DNA of 41,418 nucleotides from Lachnospiraceae bacterium (GCA_017424235.1 JAFPAQ010000171.1:1-41418), one strand, 5' to 3'. Positions 9,436-18,518 are shown, numbered from the stretch's first letter. Notes: generated from the letters alone by a model not told the origin. Numbers and translations: made by a program.

Positions 9436-9789
9436 ATGGATATTAGTGGTACAGGAACTTTATATTCACAGTATTTGACAAGTCAGTCAGGAAGTAGCAA
9501 GGCTGCATCTTTACAAAATAAATTGTCATCAGCTAATTCATCGGATACTGATGAGAAGTTAATGGAAACCTGTAAAGAATTTGAAGCATATTTTATGGAG
9601 CAGGTATTTGATGCAATGCTTAAAACTACAAAAGTTTTTTCGGATGAAGAAAATTCATATGCGTCAAAAATGGTAGATTATTTTAAGGATTCTGCTGTTC
9701 AGGAGCTCACATCGCAGGCAACAGATAGACAGGGACTTGGTATTGCAAATACATTATATGAACAAATGAAACGAAATTATGGATTATAG
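9436..9789 (+). CDS. flgJ: Rod-binding protein (FlgJ N-terminal domain only)
   Basis: Small protein of 117 residues matching the rod-binding domain found at the N-terminus of FlgJ, which caps and chaperones the growing rod. The key region is KLMETCKEFEAYFMEQVFDAML (about 40-62, read in two pieces: KLMETCKEFEAYF and MEQVFDAML), and it ends with DRQGLGIANTLYEQM. The muramidase half of proteobacterial FlgJ is absent, as is usual in Firmicutes. The N-terminus is Ser/Gly/Gln-rich and probably flexible. A good GGGGG ribosome site precedes the ATG, and a strong terminator follows directly, marking the end of the flagellar run. Confidence 0.85.
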   Translation: MDISGTGTLYSQYLTSQSGSSKAASLQNKLSSANSSDTDEKLMETCKEFEAYFMEQVFDAMLKTTKVFSDEENSYASKMVDYFKDSAVQELTSQATDRQGLGIANTLYEQMKRNYGL

Positions 9790-9828
9790 AACTCAAAAGC
9801 CGACCTTTTCAGGTCGGTTTTTGAGTTA
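9790..9828 (+). terminator. Intrinsic terminator after flgJ
   Basis: Hairpin with outer arms AACTCAAAA / TTTTGAGTT and GC-rich inner arms CCGACCT / AGGTCGG around a TTTC loop, with T residues on the 3' side. It is nearly symmetric and may also act on the minus strand. It ends the mreB-flgF-flgG-flgJ unit. Confidence 0.88.
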
Positions 9829-9879
9829 AAATCGAAAAAGATAAATTTATTTGGCAGGTTATGGAAAGGTATTATTAAT

Positions 9880-12156
9880 ATGTACAGTATCAAAGGTTTT
9901 GTAGAACATATTATTTTTAAAAATCAGCAGAACGGATATGGAGTTATCAATCTGGTGGTGCAGGAAAACGAGATAACCTGTACAGGTATTTTTAATCAGC
10001 TTGATGAGGGTGAATGCATAGAGGCTGAAGGCGAATATGTTGACCATGCAGTATATGGAAAACAGTTTAAGGTCAGTTCGTTTAAAATAGTTGCTCCTGA
10101 GGATGCAGTTGCAGTAGAAAGATATCTTGGCTCCGGAGCGATAAAGGGCATAGGTGCAGCCCTTGCAGCCAGAATCGTCAGACATTTTGGAGAAGATACC
10201 TTCAGAATAATAGAAGAAGAGCCTCACAGACTTGCTGAGATAAAGGGTATAAGTAAAAATAAGGCAAGAGAGATAGCAGAGCAGGTTGAAGAAAAAAAAG
10301 ATGTGCGTGAGGCTATGATATTTTTACAAAAATACGGAATATCCAATACTCTCTCGATAAAGATATACAAACAGTATGGTATGGGACTTTACAAGATAAT
10401 GCAGGAAAATCCGTACAAGCTTGCAGAAGATGTATCAGGAATAGGCTTTAAAATAGCTGATGAGATAGCTTCAAAAATAGGAATCCATACAGATTCTGAT
10501 TACAGAATACGAAGTGGTATACTTTATACACTGATGCAGGCAGGTATTGATGGTCATGTATATCTTCCGCAAGAGCTGCTGTTAAACAGAGCCGCACAGA
10601 TACTTTCCTTAAAACCTGAGCAGATACAGGCTCAGGTTTCCAATCTGGCTATGGATAAAAAGATAGTCATAAAGGAAAAAGATTTACAGGGAGAGAAAGA
10701 AAAATGCATATATAGTGTGCCGGGGTATTATGCAGAGCTTAACTGTGCCAGAATGCTGTTTGAACTGCAAAGGGCCTTTGATGGTGCTGATATGCTTACT
10801 TTGACAGAAAAGCATATGGTTGAGAAAAAGATATCAAAGCTCGAAACCGCTTGCAATATGCAGCTTGATGAGCTGCAAAGAGCTGCTGTCCTGGGAGCCG
10901 TTCAAAATGGTATATTTATCTTATCCGGTGGTCCCGGAACAGGAAAGACTACTACAATAAATATGATAATAAAATACTTTGAAGAGGAAGGACTTGATAT
11001 TTTTCTGGCTGCACCAACAGGAAGAGCTGCAAAGAGAATGACAGAGGCAACCGGTTTTGAAGCTAAAACTATACATCGACTGCTTGAGCTTAATGGAGGA
11101 GTCTCAGATGATGGCGATAAGGCAGCGCAGGGCGCTCATTTTGAAAGAAATGAACTCAATCCGCTTGAAACAGATGTAATAATAATAGATGAAATGTCTA
11201 TGGTCGATATTTATCTGTTTCAGTCCTTATTAAAAGCAATAGTGCCCGGTACCAGACTCATTATGGTAGGAGACAGAAATCAGCTTCCTTCGGTAGGGGC
11301 AGGTCAGGTACTGAACGATCTTATGGGAAGTGGAGCACTTGCTACGGTTGTTCTGTCAAAAATATTCAGACAGGCAGGAGAGAGTGATATTGTTGTAAAT
11401 GCGCATCTTATAAATGAAGGAAAAAGCATTTCGCTTAATAACAAGAGCAAGGATTTCTTCTTCTTAGAGCGTGATAATGTAAATGTTATATATAAACATA
11501 TGATACTTCTGATAACAGAGAAGCTTCCAAGATATGTCAAGGCAGGAATGTTTGATATACAGGTACTGACTCCTATGAGAAAAGGCGCATTGGGGGTTGA
11601 GACTTTGAACAAAATTCTTCAGGAATATCTTAATCCTGCGTCTGATAAAAAGGCTGAAATAGTGCATGGCGATGGAATATTCAGACAAGGTGACAAAGTC
11701 ATGCAGATAAAAAACAATTATCAGCTTGAGTGGGAGATAGTCAGCAAATATGGTATTCCTGTTGACGGCGGGCAGGGAGTATTTAATGGTGATGTCGGCA
11801 TAATAAAAGAGATTAATGAAACGGCAAAGACGCTTACTGTTGAATTTGATGATATGAGGAGAGTAAAATATCCGTTAAGTGGACTTGATGAGATAGAGCT
11901 TGCATATGCCATCACAATTCATAAGTCACAGGGAAGCGAATATCCGGCAGTTATTATGCCTATACTGAGTGGTCCAAAGATGCTGTTTAACAGAAATCTG
12001 TTATATACAGGTGTCACACGGGCAAAAAACTGTGTGACCATATTGGGAAGCAGCAATATGCTGAATCAGATGATAGCAAATGAAAATGAGCAAAAGAGAT
12101 ATACCGGCTTAAAAGAGCGTATATTTGAAATAATGAAGCTTGCGTATGATGAATGA
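9880..12156 (+). CDS. recD2: RecD2-type superfamily 1B helicase
   Basis: 5'-3' DNA helicase of the RecD2 (RecD-like, RecBC-independent) family, linked to replication-fork and mismatch-repair functions. At 758 residues it is full length. It has the RecD2-specific N-terminal region with the OB-like start (SIKGFVEHIIFKNQQNGYG) and helix-hairpin-helix segments (about 85-200). The SF1 core has Walker A GGPGTGKTT at 350-358, Walker B IIDEMSM at about 435-441, and GDRNQLPSVGAGQVL at about 464-478. Motif VI appears as YAITIHKSQGSEYPAVI with LLYTGVTRAK near the end. AAAGG lies 10 bases before the ATG. Its last codons overlap comFC. Confidence 0.95.
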   Translation: MYSIKGFVEHIIFKNQQNGYGVINLVVQENEITCTGIFNQLDEGECIEAEGEYVDHAVYGKQFKVSSFKIVAPEDAVAVERYLGSGAIKGIGAALAARIVRHFGEDTFRIIEEEPHRLAEIKGISKNKAREIAEQVEEKKDVREAMIFLQKYGISNTLSIKIYKQYGMGLYKIMQENPYKLAEDVSGIGFKIADEIASKIGIHTDSDYRIRSGILYTLMQAGIDGHVYLPQELLLNRAAQILSLKPEQIQAQVSNLAMDKKIVIKEKDLQGEKEKCIYSVPGYYAELNCARMLFELQRAFDGADMLTLTEKHMVEKKISKLETACNMQLDELQRAAVLGAVQNGIFILSGGPGTGKTTTINMIIKYFEEEGLDIFLAAPTGRAAKRMTEATGFEAKTIHRLLELNGGVSDDGDKAAQGAHFERNELNPLETDVIIIDEMSMVDIYLFQSLLKAIVPGTRLIMVGDRNQLPSVGAGQVLNDLMGSGALATVVLSKIFRQAGESDIVVNAHLINEGKSISLNNKSKDFFFLERDNVNVIYKHMILLITEKLPRYVKAGMFDIQVLTPMRKGALGVETLNKILQEYLNPASDKKAEIVHGDGIFRQGDKVMQIKNNYQLEWEIVSKYGIPVDGGQGVFNGDVGIIKEINETAKTLTVEFDDMRRVKYPLSGLDEIELAYAITIHKSQGSEYPAVIMPILSGPKMLFNRNLLYTGVTRAKNCVTILGSSNMLNQMIANENEQKRYTGLKERIFEIMKLAYDE

Positions 12157-12874
12157 TAAAATAATAAGTATTGTAAAAAAGGCTCAGGATATTGTTTTTC
12201 CAAGACGGTGTCCGGTATGTGATGATATTGTGCCTGTAGGTGAAGGACTGGTATGTGATGGTTGTCGGACAAAAATAAGATATATCAGTGTTCCCAGATG
12301 CAGAAAATGCAGCAAGCAAATATTAAATCCCGATGAGATGCTTTGTGAGGACTGCAAAAGAAGGAAGCATGCATATGATTTCGGATATGCATTATATGAT
12401 TACCAGAGTATGAAAAACAGCATTTATCGTTTTAAATATAGAAACAGATGTGAATATGCAGATTTTTATGCACAGGACATATGCAAAAAACTTTCGGACG
12501 TTATTAAAGTGATGGATGCAGATTCGATAATACCGATACCATTACATGCTGATAAACTAAACAGCAGGGGATATAATCAGGCACAGCTTATAGCTGAGGG
12601 AATTTCCAAAATAATCAAAATACCGGTTTATGACAGTATAGTTACCAGAATAAGGAAAACTGTTCCACAAAAAGAACTTGATATAGCAGGAAGACAAAAT
12701 AATTTGAAAAAGGCTTTTAATATTGCACCAGATGTTGTAGAATTAAATAAGACTATCCTTATAGATGACATTTATACAACAGGCAGTACAATTGACTCTG
12801 TGGCTTTGGAGTTAAAAAGACATGGAGTGGGGACAGTTTTTTTTATAACTCTTTGTATTGGGGAAGGAATATAA
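12146..12874 (+). CDS. comFC: ComF family protein (phosphoribosyltransferase fold)
   Basis: Member of the ComFC/GntX family, needed for DNA uptake or processing in competent bacteria; the exact reaction is unknown. The N-terminus has two zinc-type pairs, CPVC (22/25) and CDGC (37/40), then RCRKC and CEDC. The phosphoribosyltransferase domain follows, with IIPIPLHADKLNSRGYNQAQ and the PRPP loop LIDDIYTTGSTIDS. The ATG at 12146 overlaps the end of recD2 by 11 bases; ATG 12149 or a TTG at 12140 are alternatives. The start is not decided by a strong ribosome site (only GAAG 8 bases upstream). No comFA helicase is in the window. yvyF follows, as in B. subtilis. Confidence 0.88.
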   Translation: MMNDKIISIVKKAQDIVFPRRCPVCDDIVPVGEGLVCDGCRTKIRYISVPRCRKCSKQILNPDEMLCEDCKRRKHAYDFGYALYDYQSMKNSIYRFKYRNRCEYADFYAQDICKKLSDVIKVMDADSIIPIPLHADKLNSRGYNQAQLIAEGISKIIKIPVYDSIVTRIRKTVPQKELDIAGRQNNLKKAFNIAPDVVELNKTILIDDIYTTGSTIDSVALELKRHGVGTVFFITLCIGEGI

Positions 12875-12875
12875 A

Positions 12876-12906
12876 GTGTTAACACAGACTTTTAAAATTA
12901 AAAGTC
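12876..12906. promoter_or_regulatory. Two adjacent palindromes upstream of yvyF
   Basis: GTGTTAACAC (12876-12885) is a perfect 10-bp palindrome. It is followed at once by GACTTTTA (12887-12894) and TAAAAGTC (12899-12906) around a 4-base loop. No T-run follows. They lie between the comFC stop and the yvyF ribosome site. They may be an operator or simply an RNA hairpin; no convincing promoter is seen beside them. Confidence 0.35.
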
Positions 12907-12934
12907 AAACATAAACTAAATGGAGGGATTGCCG

Positions 12935-13345
12935 ATGACTGTAAGAAACTGTCGAAAATGTGGAAAACTTTTCAATCATGTAACAGGTATTCCAATATGC
13001 CCGGCATGTAGAGAGGGGTTGGAAAAAACTTTTCAGGAAGTTAAAAAGTACATTCGTGAGAACCGTAATGCTGGAATACAGGAGGTAGCAGAGGCATGTG
13101 ATGTAGATCCGGGTCAGATCAAGCAGTGGATCAGGGAGGAAAGACTTGAATTTACTTCAGATTCAGCAGTCAAGTTACCTTGTGAGTGTTGTGGAGCTCC
13201 TATAAGAACCGGTAAATACTGTGAAAAGTGTAAAAATGATATGGCAAAGAATCTTTCAGAATCTATCGAAAAACCAAAAAGAGCACCTGTACAGGCTCCA
13301 AAACCGGAACGTTCCGGAAACAAAATGAGATTTCTGGACAGATAA
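12935..13345 (+). CDS. yvyF: YvyF-like flagellar operon protein (TIGR03826-type)
   Basis: Small zinc-ribbon protein of 136 residues. The start at ATG 12935 is set by GGAGGG seven bases upstream. The N-terminal ribbon has CRKC (6/9) and CPAC (22/25). A helix-turn-helix-like part follows (VAEACDVDPGQIKQWIREER), then a second ribbon (CECC, CEKC) and a Pro/Lys-rich tail. In B. subtilis yvyF lies after comFC and before flgM, the same left-hand neighbour as here. Members are described as regulators or associates of flagellar operons, but the mechanism is not established. No flgM or hook-filament junction genes follow; instead two membrane-protein genes do. Confidence 0.8.
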   Translation: MTVRNCRKCGKLFNHVTGIPICPACREGLEKTFQEVKKYIRENRNAGIQEVAEACDVDPGQIKQWIREERLEFTSDSAVKLPCECCGAPIRTGKYCEKCKNDMAKNLSESIEKPKRAPVQAPKPERSGNKMRFLDR

Positions 13346-13374
13346 GATAAGGATTACAATAGGGAAAAAGAGTT

Positions 13375-13779
13375 ATGTTGAATGAGGAAAGAGTTAAGCT
13401 GATGACCAAAATGGCATCATATGAAGCAAACGAAGGTAAGCGTAATGTGTCTATTGGCAGTTATTTCAGAGGGGACTATATAGGTCTTCAGGTGATGAAA
13501 TCTGTAATTAGTGCCACGGTTGCTTTTGTTATTGTGTTTGCGTTATTCGTGCTTTATGATTTTGAAGTGTTTATGGCAGACATATATAAAATGGATTTAA
13601 TGGACTTTGGTAAGAAGGTCATAATATATTATCTGGTCTTTGTATTGATATATGCAATAATATCATATATTGTATATATGACTCGTTATGGAGAGGCAAA
13701 AAGGAGTCTTAAAATATATTTTAATAACCTTAAGAAGCTTTCATATTTATATGACAGGGAAGTAAAAAGAAGAGATTAA
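13375..13779 (+). CDS. Small membrane protein of unknown function
   Basis: I do not recognise this 134-residue protein. A charged cytoplasmic N-terminus (about 1-40) is followed by two hydrophobic helices at about 43-63 and 82-103. A basic amphipathic tail (YGEAKRSLKIYFNNLKKLSY, then DREVKRRD) completes it. No catalytic motif is seen. It begins 29 bases after yvyF and is probably in the same transcript. It precedes another unrecognised membrane protein and cdaA. Such a position suggests a role at the envelope, possibly linked to cyclic-di-AMP control, but this is inference from neighbours only. Confidence 0.75.
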   Translation: MLNEERVKLMTKMASYEANEGKRNVSIGSYFRGDYIGLQVMKSVISATVAFVIVFALFVLYDFEVFMADIYKMDLMDFGKKVIIYYLVFVLIYAIISYIVYMTRYGEAKRSLKIYFNNLKKLSYLYDREVKRRD

Positions 13780-13794
13780 CTTAAGGCTTGATAA

Positions 13795-13833
13795 ATGTAC
13801 TTTGGGAATACAAAAAAGACTCCCAAAGTACAT
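13795..13833. repeat. Perfect 13-bp inverted repeat between two membrane-protein genes
   Basis: Arms ATGTACTTTGGGA (13795-13807) and TCCCAAAGTACAT (13821-13833) enclose a 13-nt A-rich loop. The hairpin is stable but has no T-run on either strand, so it is not a standard terminator. It lies 28 bases before the next ATG and 13 bases before its ribosome site (GGGAG). It could be an operator, an RNA processing or stability element, or a partial terminator. Confidence 0.55.
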
Positions 13834-13861
13834 ATAAAGATAAGATGGGAGAAAAATAATT

Positions 13862-14821
13862 ATGGCAACATTACTTGCAATTAGAGAACAGATGAGGAAT
13901 TTTTACAGTAAGTATGAATTATATATAACACCTGTTTGTAAATTTCTTTTTGCACTTATAACCATTATTTTGATAAATAATTCTATTGGGTATATGAGTA
14001 CACTAAAGAGTATGGCAGTAGTATTGATACTGGCGCTGATGTGTTCATTTATGCCAATGAATTTTACCGTGGTGATTTCAGCTATTATAACTATAGGACA
14101 TATGTATGCATTTTCAAAAGAATGTGCAGTTATTGCAGTTGCAGTTATAATTCTATTATTTATACTATATTTTAGATTTTCACCGCGTGATACGATTGCG
14201 GTTTTGCTTACGCCGATTTGTTTTATGTTAAAGGTACCATATATAATGCCTATAGTTATGGGGCTTGTTGGCACACCTGCATCAGTATTTTCAGTATGCA
14301 GTGGTGTGATAGTTTATTACACAATTTCCTATATGGTGGGAAGTGAATCAGTCCTGAATACATTTGATGCCGATGGTGCCCTGGAAAAGTTCAGATATGT
14401 TATTGATGGGCTTATGACCAATAAGGCCATGTTCGTTGTTGTAGCAGCGTTTGCATTTACGCTTATGGTGGTTTACTTTATCAGAAGACTAAGTGTTGAT
14501 TATGCATGGACTATAGCAATGATAACAGGAGCACTGGTTAATATATTATTTTTGCTGATAGGCGATCTTATTTATAATACAAATATTTCGATTGCAGGAG
14601 TAGTTGTAGGTGGACTTGTCTCAGTGCTGGTAGCAAAGATACTTGAATTCTTTGTATTCAATGTTGATTATTCGAGAACGGAAATGGTGCAGTTTGAAGA
14701 TGATGAATATTACTATTATGTAAAGGCAGTTCCAAAGAATACAGTAGCCGCACCACAAAAAAGAGTAAAAACAATAAGAGTTCCTGAAAAAGCAGTTAAA
14801 CAGAATATTAATAAGAGATAA
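13862..14821 (+). CDS. Polytopic membrane protein of unknown function upstream of cdaA
   Basis: A 319-residue protein I cannot assign to a characterised family. About eight to nine hydrophobic helices fill residues 20-275. The cytoplasmic tail is unusual: an acidic and tyrosine-rich stretch (VQFEDDEYYYYVKAVPK) at about 280-297, then a basic end rich in Lys, Arg and Pro. No transporter signature or catalytic motif is obvious. The gene sits 27 bases before cdaA and is likely co-transcribed with it. My impression is that similar proteins accompany cdaA in other Lachnospiraceae; this is recollection, not a search result. It might partner with CdaA/CdaR or act in envelope assembly. Confidence 0.75.
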   Translation: MATLLAIREQMRNFYSKYELYITPVCKFLFALITIILINNSIGYMSTLKSMAVVLILALMCSFMPMNFTVVISAIITIGHMYAFSKECAVIAVAVIILLFILYFRFSPRDTIAVLLTPICFMLKVPYIMPIVMGLVGTPASVFSVCSGVIVYYTISYMVGSESVLNTFDADGALEKFRYVIDGLMTNKAMFVVVAAFAFTLMVVYFIRRLSVDYAWTIAMITGALVNILFLLIGDLIYNTNISIAGVVVGGLVSVLVAKILEFFVFNVDYSRTEMVQFEDDEYYYYVKAVPKNTVAAPQKRVKTIRVPEKAVKQNINKR

Positions 14822-14848
14822 TTAAAAAGTATAGAGGTATTAGATTAG

Positions 14849-15718
14849 ATGAACGCAAAATTAGAGAGCTTAAAATCTGTTTTAGCATCTTTATCTTTGC
14901 ATGGATTGAATTTAAGAATTGTTGATATAATAGAAATATTTTTGATTTCATTTATGGTATATCATATTTTTGTATGGGTGAAGCATACAAAAGTGTGGCT
15001 TCTGGTTAAAGGTATTATCATAATACTTATATTTATTTTCCTTGCAATCATTTTTAAAATGAATACGATTATATGGATCGTTGAGAATGTTCTGGGATTG
15101 GCGGTCACTGCAATCATAGTAATATTGCAACCTGAGCTCAGGCGTGCTTTAGAGGAATTAGGACGTAAAAATCTGTTTGCAAATTTTCTGAATGTTGAAA
15201 AGAATACAACAGAGCTTTTTTCTGATAAAACAGTTAATGATCTTGTAAAAGCAAGCTTTGACATGGGAAAGGTCAAAACCGGTGCTTTGATAGTTATAGA
15301 GAATAAAGTAAAGCTGACTGAATATGAGAGAACAGGTATTGAGGTTGACGGCTTGATCTCAAGTCAGTTACTTATAAATATTTTTGAGCATAATACACCA
15401 CTTCATGATGGCGCAGTGATTGTAAGAGGCAACAGAGTGGTATCAGCCACATGTTATCTTCCATTATCTGATAATATGGAGATAAGTAAGGAGCTGGGAA
15501 CAAGACATCGTGCAGCAGTGGGAATTTCAGAAGCAACAGATGCACTGACTATTGTTGTTTCTGAAGAAACAGGAAAAGTAAGTGCTACTTATGAAGGAGA
15601 ACTTTATCGTAATCTTGACGCAAATGGGTTACGTGAAAAACTCAATATGATTCAGAATAAGGAAATGGAGGAAAAGAAACACAGGCTCAGGAAAGGCAGG
15701 TCTAAGGATGAAAAATAA
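14849..15718 (+). CDS. cdaA: Diadenylate cyclase CdaA (DacA)
   Basis: Membrane-bound cyclase that makes the second messenger cyclic di-AMP from two ATP. At 289 residues it has normal length. Three N-terminal membrane helices (about 25-45, 50-70, 75-93) precede the DisA_N/DAC catalytic domain (about 100-255). The signature residues are intact: HDGA (Asp187-Gly188-Ala189) and GTRHRAA (217-223). It is followed by its regulator cdaR with an 11-base overlap and by glmM, the conserved Gram-positive arrangement in which CdaR and GlmM control CdaA. This links c-di-AMP to peptidoglycan precursor supply. The tail is short and lysine-rich. Confidence 0.96.
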   Translation: MNAKLESLKSVLASLSLHGLNLRIVDIIEIFLISFMVYHIFVWVKHTKVWLLVKGIIIILIFIFLAIIFKMNTIIWIVENVLGLAVTAIIVILQPELRRALEELGRKNLFANFLNVEKNTTELFSDKTVNDLVKASFDMGKVKTGALIVIENKVKLTEYERTGIEVDGLISSQLLINIFEHNTPLHDGAVIVRGNRVVSATCYLPLSDNMEISKELGTRHRAAVGISEATDALTIVVSEETGKVSATYEGELYRNLDANGLREKLNMIQNKEMEEKKHRLRKGRSKDEK

Positions 15719-17033
15719 CAGATTTAATAAGTTTTTAGGTGTGCTTACGCATAATCTGGGGCTTAAACTTCTGGCTGCGATTGTGTCCTGCGCATTATGG
15801 TTCATTGTAAATAATATAACAGATCCGATTGATGAGATCCCCTTTTATAATATTCCGGTTGAAATAGTAAATGCCGATTCAGTAGTGAATGAAGGAAAAA
15901 TATATGAGGTACTTGACGGTACAGATACTGTTAATGTGCAGGTAAAGGGTAAGACTTCAGTATTAAATGGAATTACACGAGATGACATCAGAGCAGTTGC
16001 TGACCTTTCTCAGATAACATTTTTAAATACTGTTCAGATTGAGGTCTCAAGCAAAAGAAATAATTCTGACCTTGATTTCAAATCAAATATTCAAAATATG
16101 AAGCTGGCAATAGAAGATGTTAAAAGGATTCAGCTTATCATAAATCCATCAACAGTTGGTTCGCCTGCTGAGGGTTATGTAGTCGGAAACGTGTCTTCAA
16201 GTCAGAATATTGTGAGACTTCAGGGACCGGAGTCACTTATACAGAGTATTAACAGGGTAGAGGCAGTAGCTAACATTGATGGATATTCTTCTGATATCAA
16301 TACCAGTGTTGAACTTAAACTTTATGATAATGAAGGTACAGAGATAAAGAGCGATTCAATAACAATGAATATTTCTACAGTCAATGTTGCAGTAACGATT
16401 TTGGCTGTAAAGGAAGTTCCTATAAATGTTACCTTTGCTGATACACCGGCTGAGGGTTATATAAGCAGTGGAAAAGTGGTATGTGTACCTGAAAAGGTTA
16501 TGCTTGCCGGACGCAGAAGTGTACTTGATTCAATATCAGCATTAAATATTTCAGATCCTTTGCTGACGCTCAAGGATAAGGATAAAGATGTAACGACCAT
16601 AATTAATATCAAAAAGTATCTGCCAAGTGGAATTCAGTTTGCAGATCAGTTGTTTAGTGGTAATATCAGTGTTACAGCAGGAATTGAACCAATTACAACT
16701 AAGAAGCTTGAGATTCCGGTAAGAAATTTTGCGGCAGGAAACAAGCCGGATGACATGGATGTTACAATAAAAGAGTTTGAGCCGGAGACAGTAAAAAATT
16801 ACACAATTGAAATATCCGGTACAGCAGCAGATGTTGAAGAAATCTTGGCAAACGATATAATAGGAGTCATAGATATGGATAAGCTTTTAAAACAGTATGA
16901 TATGACTCAGTGGGCAGAAGGCTCGTATGTAGGCGAGATAACCTTTAATTTGCCGGATACAGTTAAGTTGAAGGAACCATACAGCCTTACACTCATGGTT
17001 TCCCAAAAGAAACAGGAAACAGATGAAAACTGA
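15708..17033 (+). CDS. cdaR: CdaA regulator, YbbR-domain protein
   Basis: Membrane-anchored extracytoplasmic regulator of CdaA. It has 441 residues. One N-terminal transmembrane segment (about 18-34) precedes roughly four YbbR-type beta-rich repeats, recognisable by recurring elements such as PVEIVNAD, RLQGPESLIQSI, PINVTFADTPAEGY and PVRNFAAGNKP. Two of the repeats share the phrase PAEGY. Its ATG lies inside the end of cdaA with 11 bases of overlap, so the two are translationally coupled. In B. subtilis and Listeria the homologue modulates cyclase activity. Sequence conservation is low outside the YbbR repeats, as usual for this family. Confidence 0.92.
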   Translation: MKNNRFNKFLGVLTHNLGLKLLAAIVSCALWFIVNNITDPIDEIPFYNIPVEIVNADSVVNEGKIYEVLDGTDTVNVQVKGKTSVLNGITRDDIRAVADLSQITFLNTVQIEVSSKRNNSDLDFKSNIQNMKLAIEDVKRIQLIINPSTVGSPAEGYVVGNVSSSQNIVRLQGPESLIQSINRVEAVANIDGYSSDINTSVELKLYDNEGTEIKSDSITMNISTVNVAVTILAVKEVPINVTFADTPAEGYISSGKVVCVPEKVMLAGRRSVLDSISALNISDPLLTLKDKDKDVTTIINIKKYLPSGIQFADQLFSGNISVTAGIEPITTKKLEIPVRNFAAGNKPDDMDVTIKEFEPETVKNYTIEISGTAADVEEILANDIIGVIDMDKLLKQYDMTQWAEGSYVGEITFNLPDTVKLKEPYSLTLMVSQKKQETDEN

Positions 17034-17063
17034 TTTTTAACTAATACAAAATAAAAGTGGATG

Positions 17064-17111
17064 TATAATGTACTCTCGGAATCGATATGATAAAAGATTT
17101 CGGGAGTATAT
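17064..17111 (+). promoter_or_regulatory. TATAAT box and RNA stem-loop in the cdaR-glmM gap
   Basis: TATAAT at 17064-17069 has no clear -35 at the proper distance. It runs directly into a stem-loop with arms TACTCTCGGAATC (17071-17083) and GATTTCGGGAGTA (17096-17108). Thirteen pairs form if two G-U wobbles are allowed, so the fold favours RNA rather than a DNA operator. No T-run follows. It may modulate glmM expression within the operon or provide an internal promoter. Confidence 0.4.
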
Positions 17112-17137
17112 CACATAGGAATGGAGGATTGATATAG

Positions 17138-18487
17138 ATGGCAAGATTATTTGGAACAGATGGTGTCAGAGGAGTTGCAAATGATGAACTTACACCTTTA
17201 CTGGCAATGCAGCTTGGGCAGGCAGGTGCTTATGTGCTATCAAAAGAAAAGGAGCATAAACCAACTATTATGGTTGGATGTGATACCAGAATATCAGGGG
17301 ATATGCTTGCCAATGCATTGATGGCAGGAGCATGTTCAGTAGGAGCAAATGTTGTATATGTGGGCATTATACCTACACCTGCAATCGCATATCTGACCAG
17401 AAAGTACAGGGTTGATGCCGGCGTGGTTATTTCAGCTTCGCACAATCCGGTAGAATTTAATGGAATAAAGTTTTTTGATGGAAATGGATTTAAGCTTCCG
17501 GATGCACTTGAAGATGAGATAGAAGCACTTATTAAAAGCGGAATGAAGGATGTACAGTTCCCTACAGGTCCAAGTGTTGGCAAGATCAAGTATCGTACAG
17601 ATGCAAGAGAAGAATATATCAATCATGCGGTGAGATCAGTGCCTGTCAATTTGAAGGGAATGAAAATCGTTGTTGACTGCGCTGAGGGAGCTTCATATTA
17701 TACATCAGTTGAGACTTTGAAAGAGCTTGGTGCAGAGATAGTAGCAATCCATAATAATCCGGATGGAACAAATATAAATGCCAACTGCGGTTCTACTCAT
17801 ATGGGTGAGCTTCAGGCAAGAGTGGTATATGAGAAAGCTGATATAGGTCTTGCTTTTGACGGAGATGCTGACAGACTTCTTGCTGTTGATGAAAATGGTA
17901 AGCAGGTAGATGGTGATGTGATAATGGCGATTGTGGGAAATCACATGAAGTCAAAAGGCGAATTAAAAGACAATACAATAGTTGCTACTATTATGAGTAA
18001 TCTCGGTTTCTTTATCATGGGCAAGGAAAATGGGATAAACATTGAACAGACCAAGGTAGGCGACAGATATGTTTTGGAAAGAATGCTTGAAAAGGGATAT
18101 AATCTTGGCGGAGAGCAGTCAGGACATATCATTTTCCTTGATGAGAATACAACAGGTGATGGACTTCTTAGTGCATTACATTTATTGCAGGTAATAGTAG
18201 AAACCGGAAAGTCATTATCAGAATTAGCAGAGATAATGACAGTACTTCCACAGGCACTGGTAGGTGCGAAAGTGCCTAATCATAAGAAGGAAAGCTACAT
18301 GGATTATCCTGAAATTGCAGAGGCAATCGACAGGGTAAGCAAAAAATTTGCAGACGAAGGAAGAGTACTTATAAGACCATCAGGTACAGAACCGTTAGTA
18401 AGAGTAATGATAGAAGGAAAAGACCAGGCATTAATCGAGCAGGAAGCAAAAGCACTTGCAGACCTGATCCAGAATGTAATGCTTTAA
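17138..18487 (+). CDS. glmM: Phosphoglucosamine mutase
   Basis: Converts glucosamine-6-phosphate to glucosamine-1-phosphate on the way to UDP-GlcNAc, the precursor of peptidoglycan and many polysaccharides. It has 449 residues, full length. The phosphoserine loop is [14 protein letters not shown] with the catalytic Ser101. The magnesium site is DGDADR (Asp241, Asp243, Asp245), the sugar-binding loop is GGEQSGH, and the phosphate-binding loop is [12 protein letters not shown] near the C-terminus. GGAGG lies 11 bases upstream of the ATG. It completes the cdaA-cdaR-glmM module; in other Firmicutes GlmM binds and inhibits CdaA. Confidence 0.97.
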   Translation: MARLFGTDGVRGVANDELTPLLAMQLGQAGAYVLSKEKEHKPTIMVGCDTRISGDMLANALMAGACSVGANVVYVGIIPTPAIAYLTRKYRVDAGVVISASHNPVEFNGIKFFDGNGFKLPDALEDEIEALIKSGMKDVQFPTGPSVGKIKYRTDAREEYINHAVRSVPVNLKGMKIVVDCAEGASYYTSVETLKELGAEIVAIHNNPDGTNINANCGSTHMGELQARVVYEKADIGLAFDGDADRLLAVDENGKQVDGDVIMAIVGNHMKSKGELKDNTIVATIMSNLGFFIMGKENGINIEQTKVGDRYVLERMLEKGYNLGGEQSGHIIFLDENTTGDGLLSALHLLQVIVETGKSLSELAEIMTVLPQALVGAKVPNHKKESYMDYPEIAEAIDRVSKKFADEGRVLIRPSGTEPLVRVMIEGKDQALIEQEAKALADLIQNVML

Positions 18488-18496
18488 TTCTGAGAT

Positions 18497-18518
18497 TCGT
18501 CTGTGAAATATCAGACGA
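18497..18518 (+). other. Intercistronic stem-loop before ptsH
   Basis: TCGTCTG (18497-18503) and CAGACGA (18512-18518) form seven perfect pairs around an eight-base loop, ending two bases before the GGAAAGG ribosome site of ptsH. There is no T-run, so it is more likely an mRNA stability or processing element than a terminator. Confidence 0.4.

Noticed and set aside
12950..12956. Perfect Spo0A box TGTCGAA at the start of yvyF
   Set aside because: It encodes the conserved Cys-Arg of the zinc ribbon and lies inside the coding start; most simply a coding coincidence, though it could be tested.
13775..13861. c-di-AMP riboswitch (ydaO/yuaA type) upstream of the cdaA cluster
   Set aside because: The region is too short and holds only one simple hairpin, not the multi-stem pseudo-symmetric fold of that class.
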